NCBI GenBank assembly: GCA_041917295.1
Contig: JAYRXX010000073.1
Span: forward strand, 1-64,000
Source of the DNA: JADKHR01 sp041917295
GTDB taxonomy: Bacteria; Elusimicrobiota; Elusimicrobia; FEN-1173
Direction: 5' to 3'
Length of the DNA stretch: 64,000 bases
Under the pieces are notes generated by a model. It did no database searches and was not told the DNA's origin. It was given only the letters and a program-made list of their open reading frames with translations. Positions within the stretch are counted from its first letter, which is position 1. Every line of letters begins with the position of its first letter. Of the stretch, positions 13,619-21,131 are shown in pieces. The translations under genes and the position numbers were made by a program.

Positions 13619-13620
13619 GC

Positions 13621-14211
13621 GTGGAACCCGGGAACTTTTCAGATCCGGAAGGGTCTAAGTTATCAGAGACGGACTTCGAACCGCTCTTTCGCCGTCACGG
13701 AGCGCGGATCTACGCCTTGGCGGTCCGGCTGTGCGGCAACGCCGCCGACGGAGACGACCTGGCCCAAGAAACATTTATAGCGGCGTTCCGGCGGTTCGAC
13801 CAATTTCGCGGGGACGCGGATTTTGGGTCCTGGGTTTACCGAATCTGCGTCAACCTGTGGAAAAACAGGGTGCGCTATGAAAAACGGCGGTTTTTCTGGA
13901 AACACATTTCGATCTTTGCCGGGCCCCCGAGCGACGAAGACGACGACCCGCTTCCCATGAATCTGGCGGACCCTAAGGACAAAACCGACGCGCCCGCCGA
14001 AACAGCCGAACGCAACCGATTGATTCAGGACGCGTTGGCCAGTTTGCCCCCTCACGAACGGGCCGCCCTGGTTCTTCGGGAAATGGAGGACAAAAGTTAT
14101 GAGGAAATCGCCGATCTTTTGGAGCTTCCCTTGGGCACCGTGAAATCCCGCATGGCCCGGGCGCGGACAGCCTTGAAAACAAAATTGACCCCGTTGCTAA
14201 AGGATTTATGA
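13621..14211 (+). CDS. ECF-family RNA polymerase sigma factor
   Basis: A 196-residue extracytoplasmic-function sigma factor. Region 2 is FRRHGARIYALAVRLCGNAADGDDLAQETFIAAF-like, carrying DLAQETF. Region 4 is SLPPHERAALVLREMEDKSYEEIADLLELPLGTVKSRMARAR with its helix-turn-helix. The likely start is GTG 13621, 2 nt beyond palindromic element A, since frames further upstream run through the repeat. Its stop overlaps the ATG of the anti-sigma gene (ATGA), the usual coupling of such pairs. It has no close Shine-Dalgarno sequence; its promoter may lie in or before the element. Confidence 0.92.
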   Translation: MEPGNFSDPEGSKLSETDFEPLFRRHGARIYALAVRLCGNAADGDDLAQETFIAAFRRFDQFRGDADFGSWVYRICVNLWKNRVRYEKRRFFWKHISIFAGPPSDEDDDPLPMNLADPKDKTDAPAETAERNRLIQDALASLPPHERAALVLREMEDKSYEEIADLLELPLGTVKSRMARARTALKTKLTPLLKDL

Positions 14212-15236
14212 CCCCTGTGACGAACGAAGAGTTATCCGCGTATCTGGACAATGCGTTGAGCGAGTCCGACAGGGCCCGGGTGGACAGGGCCCTGGCCGAA
14301 TCCCCGGACCTGCGGGCCGAACTGGCTCGACTGCGCGCGTTGGGCCAACTGATCAAGTCGGTTCCGGCACAAGAGCCGCCCGCGGATTTTTATACCCGTG
14401 TCATGAACAAAACCCGTCCCCAACCCCGCCGGTGGGCCCCCTGGGGCGTTTCTCTCGTCACAGCCATGGCCGCGACCCTGGTCATGGTATTTGTTTTCAA
14501 GGAAAAACCCCCGCTGAATAGGGCGATGCCGGCCACGATGGCTAACAAAATGATGGTTCTCTCAGAGAGAGAGGATGCCTTAAAAGAAATGCCACAAGAA
14601 ACTAAAAAACAGGTTACCCAGTACAAGGCAGAACCTAAACCCATCGTGCCTGCGCCGAAAAGCGTATCCGTAGGGGATAAAAAATCGAAATCAGTTCAGG
14701 AATTTCTCGCGATGGAGGAGGCAACCCCATCAAGCGACGCCGAAATATCAGCCGGCTCCAGGGGTCTTGTCGGGCTTTCCAAAGCGAACAAGACCGTCGA
14801 CCGGGCGTTTAGAACAAAAATTATTTCCCCTTCCACCCTGGCTACAAAGGAATCCGATTTGTCTTCCGGGACTCACGATTGGCGAGGGACCTCGAGCGGA
14901 ATAACGGACGCGCGCCAAATCGTCATTCGGTCTAAAAAAGAGTGGGAGACCCTGTGGACCCAACACCAATCCATTCAGTATCCCCCGCAACCTGTTCCGA
15001 TCGTGGATTTTGAAAAACAAATGGTGGTGGGGGTTTTTTCCGGCGACAAAGGGTCCAGCGGGTACGAAACAACCATCCTCGATGTCGCGTTTGATGCGGA
15101 CGAGGTTCGTGTTTTCTACCATCTTTCCACGCCGGAGCGGCAACCGGGCATGGGGTTCCTGGCCGTGATGACCCAACCCCATCACCTCAAATCGGTTCCC
15201 CGATCAGACTTGCCCGTTCGATTCGTTGAGAAGTAA
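14208..15236 (+). CDS. Anti-sigma factor with C-terminal PrcB-like domain
   Basis: A 342-residue membrane protein. Residues 1-70 resemble an anti-sigma domain (ELSAYLDNALSESDRARVDR) but without the zinc-binding His/Cys set. One transmembrane helix is at about 83-103. A low-complexity linker follows, then a ~115-residue C-terminal part with ITDARQIVIRSKKEWETLW and VVGVFSGDKGSSGYETTI, which resembles the PrcB C-terminal domain. It presumably holds the upstream sigma factor and senses an envelope signal. The PrcB-like part would be periplasmic. It overlaps yihY tail to tail by 33 bp. Confidence 0.75.
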   Translation: MTPVTNEELSAYLDNALSESDRARVDRALAESPDLRAELARLRALGQLIKSVPAQEPPADFYTRVMNKTRPQPRRWAPWGVSLVTAMAATLVMVFVFKEKPPLNRAMPATMANKMMVLSEREDALKEMPQETKKQVTQYKAEPKPIVPAPKSVSVGDKKSKSVQEFLAMEEATPSSDAEISAGSRGLVGLSKANKTVDRAFRTKIISPSTLATKESDLSSGTHDWRGTSSGITDARQIVIRSKKEWETLWTQHQSIQYPPQPVPIVDFEKQMVVGVFSGDKGSSGYETTILDVAFDADEVRVFYHLSTPERQPGMGFLAVMTQPHHLKSVPRSDLPVRFVEK

Positions 15237-16076
15237 ATGGCGATGGGCCCACGCCCAGGTGAACTCGGCGCCCAATAAAAAAATTTGGGCGGTAAAATAG
15301 ACCCAGATCAGCACCAGCATCACCGACGTGGCGGCGCCGAATATGGACCAAAATTGCACGCGGCTAAAGTAGATGCCCAAACCGAACGCCCCGATCGTTA
15401 CCAACACCGACGTGGCAAAAGCGCCCACCCACACATCGCGCCAACGCAACTTTAGCGCCGGAAGAAATTTATAAACCAGGCTCCAAAAGAGCATCAACGA
15501 TCCCAAAAAAAGGGATAGGTTTACGGCCCGCCAAAAAGGGATTTGTTCGAGAAACGGCGCGTAGGGATCCAGAAATCCCCGGGCCATGCCTAATCCGGCG
15601 TTGAGCAGAGCAAACAGCCCCACCAACAGCCCGACACCCATCACCATGGCAAAAGAAATCATTCTGTCAGCCAAAGCCCCGCGCACGCCTCCGGCCGATG
15701 GACAATCCCACACCAGATTCAACGCGCGCCTCAAATTACTAAAAATGATCGATGCCACCCACACCAAAATCCCCACGCTAACCGTTGTTGCGCCGCGAAA
15801 ACTCTTTTTCGACGCTTGCTCGATCAATGTTTCAAGCGGACGGGAGATGTTGGATCCCATCACGCCTTCCAGGACCGGAGCCAATTTTTTCATGGAGGCG
15901 GCGGGGCCGAGTATTTTCCCGCTCAACGCCAACGCCAAAATAAACAGGGGAACCAACGAAATGATTGTGTAGTAGGCCAACCCCGCGGCGATCAGAGAAC
16001 AATGGTCTTCCCGCCAATGCCGAAGTGTGGCCCGGGCCAATCGGCCAGCCGATCGGAGAAAGGAATGCCCTTTCAC
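15204..16076 (-). CDS. yihY: YihY/BrkB family membrane protein
   Basis: A 290-residue inner-membrane protein of the YihY (formerly RNase BN) family, function unsettled. It has the typical LIAAGLAYYTIISLVPLFIL start, about six hydrophobic helices, and the conserved C-terminal IWVYFTAQIFLLGAEFTWAW. Its ATG overlaps the tyrS stop (ATGA), making it the last gene of the isc-mnmA-thiO-tyrS operon. Confidence 0.9.
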   Translation of the reverse strand: MKGHSFLRSAGRLARATLRHWREDHCSLIAAGLAYYTIISLVPLFILALALSGKILGPAASMKKLAPVLEGVMGSNISRPLETLIEQASKKSFRGATTVSVGILVWVASIIFSNLRRALNLVWDCPSAGGVRGALADRMISFAMVMGVGLLVGLFALLNAGLGMARGFLDPYAPFLEQIPFWRAVNLSLFLGSLMLFWSLVYKFLPALKLRWRDVWVGAFATSVLVTIGAFGLGIYFSRVQFWSIFGAATSVMLVLIWVYFTAQIFLLGAEFTWAWAHRHLLLNESNGQV

Positions 16077-17263
16077 AGAACCGGGGGCATCAGCCGCCGA
16101 AACTGCCGTTTACCAACTTTGAGCAGAAGAGGGGAATGAACCGCCACCTCTCTGTCTTCGACGATCCGTTCGCCGGCCAGATCGACGGCCTTTTGTTGGA
16201 TCAACCGCCGGGCCTCGTTTTTAGACGGAGCCATTTTTGATTCCACCAAAATATCCGATACCCGCATCGGGGATTTTGACACGATGTGATCGGCCACGTC
16301 CTGGGGCGTTTCCCGGTTCGAAAAAACCCGCTCAAAGCCCATTCGGGCCGCCCGCCCAGCCTCTTCTCCATGAAAGCGCGCCGTCAGGAGTTCACCCAAC
16401 TTTTTTTTGGCTTCCATGGGATGGCCCGCTTTCAAAATCCCCACGTCTTCCCGGGTCAACAGGGTGTAAAATTTCCACATCATGTCGTCGGACAACGACA
16501 AAACCTTGCCGAACAGGTCGTTCGGCGCGTCGTTGAGAGAAATGGCGTTTCCGTAGGATTTGGACATTTTCCGAACCCCGTCGGTACCTTCCAACAGCGG
16601 AAACGTAAGCACCACCTGCACCGGTTGGGCAAAATCTTTTTGGATCTCCCGCCCCATCAACAAATTAAACAGTTGGTCGGTTCCGCCGATTTCCACGTCC
16701 GCTTTCACCGCCACGGAATCGTAGCCTTGCATCAGTGGATAGAGCAACTCCAACAAGGAGATGGGGGTTTTGGACGCGAGACGTTTTTGAAAATCGTCCC
16801 GCTCGGTCAATTGTTGAACCGTGTGCCGCGCCATAAGCCCCAACAAACGCCGCGCGGGATCCGAATCGGTGTTGGCGAACAACGGCGTAAGCCATTCCGA
16901 GTTCCAGCGGACCTCCGTCCGCTTTTCGTCCAACACCTTGAACACCTGTGCCAGATAAGTCTGGGCGTTGGCCGCCACCGCCTCGGCGGACAGAGGCGGC
17001 CGGGTTTCCGAACGGCCCGAGGGATCGCCCACCCGGGCCGTGTAATCGCCAACGATCAACACCGCCGTGTGCCCCGCTTCTTGAAATGCCCTCAAGGCGT
17101 TCAGGGGAACCGTGTGGCCCAAATGGAGATCGGGGGAGGTGGGGTCCACGCCGTATTTCACGCGCAACGGGCGGCCCAACGCCAGCTTTTCCGCCAGGGC
17201 CGCCCGGGAAAAAACCTGCACGGTTCCCCGCACCAATCCGTCCACGTCCGGCGCGGGAATCAA
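16073..17263 (-). CDS. tyrS: Tyrosyl-tRNA synthetase
   Basis: Charges tRNA-Tyr. The 396-residue class I enzyme has YGVDPTSPDLHLGHTVPL (HIGH motif), IVGDYTARVGDPSGR, GGTDQLFNLL, KMSKSYGNAI (KMSKS) and a C-terminal S4 RNA-binding domain. The start is TTG 17263, preceded by GGGAGA with 7-nt spacing; it overlaps the thiO stop as TTGA. The open frame continues far upstream, but that part has no family similarity and is antisense or out-of-frame thiO. Confidence 0.93.
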   Translation of the reverse strand: MIPAPDVDGLVRGTVQVFSRAALAEKLALGRPLRVKYGVDPTSPDLHLGHTVPLNALRAFQEAGHTAVLIVGDYTARVGDPSGRSETRPPLSAEAVAANAQTYLAQVFKVLDEKRTEVRWNSEWLTPLFANTDSDPARRLLGLMARHTVQQLTERDDFQKRLASKTPISLLELLYPLMQGYDSVAVKADVEIGGTDQLFNLLMGREIQKDFAQPVQVVLTFPLLEGTDGVRKMSKSYGNAISLNDAPNDLFGKVLSLSDDMMWKFYTLLTREDVGILKAGHPMEAKKKLGELLTARFHGEEAGRAARMGFERVFSNRETPQDVADHIVSKSPMRVSDILVESKMAPSKNEARRLIQQKAVDLAGERIVEDREVAVHSPLLLKVGKRQFRRLMPPVL

Positions 17264-18381
17264 CTGGGTTTCTCCCGAAACCGTTCCGGCAAAAAGGGCG
17301 CTCCCAAGGGATCCCATCGGCCGGCCAAAATGCCGTCGGCCATATAGCGGCCGGTGAACGCCGACAACAAGATGCCGCTTTTGTAATGTCCGCTGGCGAT
17401 AAACAAATTGTCGTAATCCCACAGCCGGCCCATCAACGGTCCCCCATCGGGCGTGCCGGGGCGCAACCCCGCTTGAAAATCCACCACGGGCAAGTCCCGC
17501 AACCCCGGGCACCAACGGGTGGCCCAATCGGCCAAGAAACGCTGTGCGTCCAAGGTCGGACGGGTGTCGTAGCCCGCCCGTTCGTAGGTGGTGCCCACCA
17601 CCAAACGCCCATCGGACCGGGGAATCAAATAGCCGGCCCCCGCATACACCGGACCCCGAAACGCGCGCGGCACGCCCGCCAACACCATCAACTGACCTTT
17701 GACCGGTTCCAACGGAATCGAAATCCGAAGCGCGTCCAACACTCTTGGCGTCCAGGCGCCGGCCGCCAAAACAACCTGATCGGCCAGGAGAGTTTCTTCC
17801 CCGGTGCGCACACCCGACACCCGACGCCGTTCCCGCAAAAATTCCAGGCTCGACGCTTGATCCAAAAATCGAACCCCTTTGCGCCGTGACGCTTCCGCCA
17901 ACCCCAACGTCCATAAACCGCTGTCGATGTGGGCGTCCCCTGGGAAATAGGCGGCGCCGATGTTTTCGCCCAACCCCGGATGAACGTCTTTGAGCGCGGC
18001 CGGTTCAAGCCATTCCACCGCCAACGACCTCTCCTGTTGCCAGCGCATCTTACCCAACAGCCGGTCTTTTCCTTCCTGTGTGGATGCGGCCGCCCACACA
18101 CCCGTCGGTTCAAACTCCGGATCAATTCCTGACAACTCTCGAACCTCCTCCACCTGCTGAGGAAACAGCGCCGCGCTCGCCCGACCCAGGTCAAACAAGG
18201 GCCCCGGTTCGTCCGCGTCGGCTTGGACGGCCAAGATCCCCGCCGTCAAGGCCGCCGCTTCGCCGCCGATGGGCCCTTTTTGAACCACCATCACCTTGGC
18301 GCCTTTTTTGGCCGATTGAAACGCCACCGAACAACCGATGACCCCGCCGCCCACCACAAGCAAATCGTAGGAATGGTTCAC
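17260..18381 (-). CDS. thiO: Glycine oxidase ThiO-like FAD oxidoreductase
   Basis: A 373-residue DAO-family flavoenzyme. The N-terminal dinucleotide-binding motif is VVGGGVIGCSVAF. LAAGAWTPRVL and LRPGTPDGGPLMG follow, with NLFIASGHYKSGILLSAFTG at the C terminus, as in ThiO. ThiO oxidises glycine to iminoglycine for the thiazole part of thiamin. No other thiamin gene is nearby; its place in a sulfur-transfer operon is suggestive but unproven. It overlaps mnmA and tyrS by 4 nt each. Confidence 0.85.
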   Translation of the reverse strand: MNHSYDLLVVGGGVIGCSVAFQSAKKGAKVMVVQKGPIGGEAAALTAGILAVQADADEPGPLFDLGRASAALFPQQVEEVRELSGIDPEFEPTGVWAAASTQEGKDRLLGKMRWQQERSLAVEWLEPAALKDVHPGLGENIGAAYFPGDAHIDSGLWTLGLAEASRRKGVRFLDQASSLEFLRERRRVSGVRTGEETLLADQVVLAAGAWTPRVLDALRISIPLEPVKGQLMVLAGVPRAFRGPVYAGAGYLIPRSDGRLVVGTTYERAGYDTRPTLDAQRFLADWATRWCPGLRDLPVVDFQAGLRPGTPDGGPLMGRLWDYDNLFIASGHYKSGILLSAFTGRYMADGILAGRWDPLGAPFLPERFREKPS

Positions 18382-19490
18382 GCCGACCGCCCTTTCATGC
18401 CAACGGGCACGGCCGCGTGCAGAACGCCGCCCCCAATCACACGGTCCCCGTCGTAAAACACCGCCGCCTGGCCGGGCGTGACGGCCCGTTGAATCTCATC
18501 GAATTCGATGCGCGCCCCCACGGCATCGGCCGACACCCAGGCCATCGCGTTGGACGGGCGGGACCGGATTTGAACCGAGACGCGCACCGGTTGCGTCGGC
18601 GGCGTCCCCGACGACCACACCGTTTCGCGCACCTGGGCCTGGGGCGATCCGGTTTCTTCATCTTCCCCCACATACACCGTGTTGGTATGGGCGTCCAGGT
18701 CCACCACATACGCCGGTTTGCCCAACGCGACGCCCAACCCGCTTCGTTGCCCGCGGGTGTAATAGGCCACGCCTTTGTGTTCGCCCACAATTCGCCCGTC
18801 AAGACTTTTGATCGGACCCGGTTGGAGAGTAATCGACGAACGGCCCTCTTCTTGCGCGCGAAATTGAATGTAGCCCGCCGTGTCGGCGTTGGGGACAAAA
18901 CAGATTTCCATGCTTTCGTCTTTCTCGGCAATTTTTAAGTTGAACCGACGCGCCGCGTCGCGCACCTGGGGTTTGGTCATCTCTCCGATGGGAAACATCA
19001 ACCGCGCCAACTCGGCTTGGCCCAAATGATACAGCACGTAGGATTGATCTTTGTGGCGGTCGACAGCGCGAGCCAGGTACCGCACCGTTCGGCCGTTTTC
19101 TGACCGGGTTTCGATCCGGGCGTAGTGGCCCGTGGCCACCGCGTCCGCTCCCAAAGCCACGGCTTTCTTGAGCAAGGCGTCGAATTTCACGAACCGGTTG
19201 CAGGCAATGCAGGGGTTGGGAGTTTGTCCGTCCAGGTAGGCGCCCACAAAAGGGTCCATGATGTTTTTCTGGAACGTGTCGGAAAAATCCATCACGTAAT
19301 GGGGCACGCCCAACGCGGCGCACACCGCCCGGGCGTCGGTGATGTCCCGGGTGGAACCGCAACAACCGAACCCCGTTTCCACCTTCAACAGTTTCAGCGT
19401 CACGCCGATGACACGATGGCCGGCCTCTTTGAGAAGGGCGGCCGCCGCCGACGAATCCACGCCCCCGGACATGGCCACGACCACGTTCAT
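18378..19490 (-). CDS. mnmA: tRNA-specific 2-thiouridylase MnmA
   Basis: Thiolates U34 of tRNAs for Lys, Glu and Gln. The 370-residue protein has the PP-loop AMSGGVDSSAAAALL, TPNPCIACNRFVKF with the first catalytic Cys, and DESMEICFVPNADTAGYI with the second Cys. The GxLGLG-like RGQRSGLGVALGKPAYV is also present. The start is ATG 19490, overlapping the iscU stop; the longer open frame lacks similarity. The neighbouring iscS supplies the sulfur. Confidence 0.95.
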   Translation of the reverse strand: MNVVVAMSGGVDSSAAAALLKEAGHRVIGVTLKLLKVETGFGCCGSTRDITDARAVCAALGVPHYVMDFSDTFQKNIMDPFVGAYLDGQTPNPCIACNRFVKFDALLKKAVALGADAVATGHYARIETRSENGRTVRYLARAVDRHKDQSYVLYHLGQAELARLMFPIGEMTKPQVRDAARRFNLKIAEKDESMEICFVPNADTAGYIQFRAQEEGRSSITLQPGPIKSLDGRIVGEHKGVAYYTRGQRSGLGVALGKPAYVVDLDAHTNTVYVGEDEETGSPQAQVRETVWSSGTPPTQPVRVSVQIRSRPSNAMAWVSADAVGARIEFDEIQRAVTPGQAAVFYDGDRVIGGGVLHAAVPVGMKGRSA

Positions 19491-19840
19491 AATTTTTCCA
19501 AAGCGGATTTCAAGGCTTGTTCCGCCAACACCGAACAATGCATTTTGATGGGCGGCAACCCGCCCAACGCCTCGGCCACGTTCATGTTGGTGATCAAGCG
19601 CAACTCCGCCGCCGTTTTTCCGATCACCATTTCTGTCAAAACCGAAGACGCGGCGATGGCCGCGCCGCACCCGAACGTTTTAAACGTCGCCCGGGAAACG
19701 CGGCCGTTGGTGAACTTCAAATACAACCGAAAAATGTCGCCGCAAGAAGGACTCGCGGCCGTGCCCACCGCGTCCGCGTCGGGCAAGTCGCCGACGTTGC
19801 GGGGATTTTGAAAATGGTCCATCACTTTCGCCGAATACAT
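19487..19840 (-). CDS. iscU: Iron-sulfur cluster scaffold protein, IscU/NifU N-terminal type
   Basis: A 117-residue scaffold for Fe-S cluster assembly. The three conserved cysteines are present: SPSCGD with the adjacent Asp, GCGAAIA, and MHCSVLAEQAL. It starts YSAKVMDHFQNPRNVG, as expected for the NifU-like group. It is coupled to iscS upstream (TAATG overlap) and to mnmA downstream (ATGA). Confidence 0.93.
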   Translation of the reverse strand: MYSAKVMDHFQNPRNVGDLPDADAVGTAASPSCGDIFRLYLKFTNGRVSRATFKTFGCGAAIAASSVLTEMVIGKTAAELRLITNMNVAEALGGLPPIKMHCSVLAEQALKSALEKL

Positions 19841-21060
19841 TACACCCCGGCCTTTTGACGATCTTCCCAAATGGGAGACAACGAACGAAGCCGATCCACC
19901 GCGCGGGGAATAATGTCCAGAGCGGCGTCGATGTCGGCCTCCGTGTTGAAATGGCCCAGAGAAAAACGCACGCTTCCGTGAATGCGATCGGACGGGACAC
20001 CGATGGCTTTCAACACGTGGGACGGCTCGAGCATCCCCGACGCGCACGCCGACCCCGTTGAAATTTCCACCCCCGGCAACGTATCGCTCTTAAGCGTAAA
20101 CCCCGCCTGGTCCAAGGCCAACACCAGGGATTCCCCCTCCACCGCATCGAAAGTCAAATTCGTGGTGTTCCCCAACCGTTCGGACGGATGGCCGTTGACG
20201 AACGAGCAAGGGATCCGCTCCAAAAGCCCTTTTTCCAATCTGTCCCGAAGGGCTCTCACGCGGGGTTCTTCCGTCGCCATTTCGTTGTGAGCCAGACCGC
20301 AAGCCGCGCCCAGGCCCACCGCTCCCGGGACATTTTCGGTCCCCGCGCGGCGATTTTTTTCGTGAGCGCCCCCATGCAACAGGGCGTGAAGTTGAACCCC
20401 CCGACGAATGTAGAGGGCGCCGATTCCTTTGGGGCCATAGAGTTTATGTCCGGAAAGGGCGGCGAGATCCACGGGCCATCCTTGCAGGTCCAGGGGGACC
20501 TTGCCCGCCGATTGAACGGCGTCGGTGTGGAACAGCACGCCGGCGTTGCGGCACACCGCGCCCAGTTCCTGTATCGGCTCAATGGTTCCGATCTCGTTGT
20601 TGGCGGTCATGACGGACACCAGCAACGTGTCCGGCCGAAGAACCGCGCGCAAATCGTCCGGGGACACCCGCCCGTACCGGTCCACGGGCAGATACGTCAC
20701 CGTGAACCCATGTTCTTTTTCCAAATAGTCGCAGGCGTGAAGAACGGCGTGGTGCTCCACGGCGCTCGTAATCAAATGGCGTCCCTTGTCGCGGTGGGCG
20801 AAGGCGGCGCCAATAATGGCCATGTTGTCCGCTTCGGTTCCGCAAGAGGTGAAAACAATTTCGCTCGGGTCCGCCGCGCCCACAAGCGCCGCCACCTGTT
20901 CTCGGGCGCGCTCCATCGCGGCGTGGGCCTGTTGCCCAAGCGTGTGAAGGCTGGACGGATTGCCGAACCCACCGTCCGGAGCCAAAAAGGGCTTCATGGC
21001 CTCAAACACCTCCGCCCGAACCGGCGTGGTGGCGTTGTTATCGAAATATATGGGTTTCAT
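19840..21060 (-). CDS. iscS: Cysteine desulfurase, IscS/NifS family
   Basis: Takes sulfur from cysteine with pyridoxal phosphate and passes it to IscU and MnmA. The 406-residue protein starts IYFDNNATTPVR. It has TSAVEHHAVL, the PLP Lys in LAALSGHKLYGPKGIGALY, and the mobile-loop Cys in EISTGSACASGMLEPSHVL. ATG 21060 is preferred over the ORF start 7 codons upstream. It is the first gene of the operon; TAAAAT lies about 11 nt before the ATG. Confidence 0.94.
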   Translation of the reverse strand: MKPIYFDNNATTPVRAEVFEAMKPFLAPDGGFGNPSSLHTLGQQAHAAMERAREQVAALVGAADPSEIVFTSCGTEADNMAIIGAAFAHRDKGRHLITSAVEHHAVLHACDYLEKEHGFTVTYLPVDRYGRVSPDDLRAVLRPDTLLVSVMTANNEIGTIEPIQELGAVCRNAGVLFHTDAVQSAGKVPLDLQGWPVDLAALSGHKLYGPKGIGALYIRRGVQLHALLHGGAHEKNRRAGTENVPGAVGLGAACGLAHNEMATEEPRVRALRDRLEKGLLERIPCSFVNGHPSERLGNTTNLTFDAVEGESLVLALDQAGFTLKSDTLPGVEISTGSACASGMLEPSHVLKAIGVPSDRIHGSVRFSLGHFNTEADIDAALDIIPRAVDRLRSLSPIWEDRQKAGV

Positions 21061-21131
21061 AGGTCGCGGGAATTTTACCATTTATCGACGGGCTAAGGCG
21101 TGTTCCAGGCCCCCGCAAAAAATGGGGGTGA

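Noticed and set aside
13411..13620. Upstream extension of the sigma factor reading frame by 70 codons
   Set aside because: It runs through palindromic element A, has no family similarity and would place the start inside the repeat.
16073..17914. 613-codon frame containing tyrS
   Set aside because: The first ~217 codons are low-complexity Arg/Gly-rich sequence lying over thiO in another frame; TyrS homology begins just after TTG 17263.
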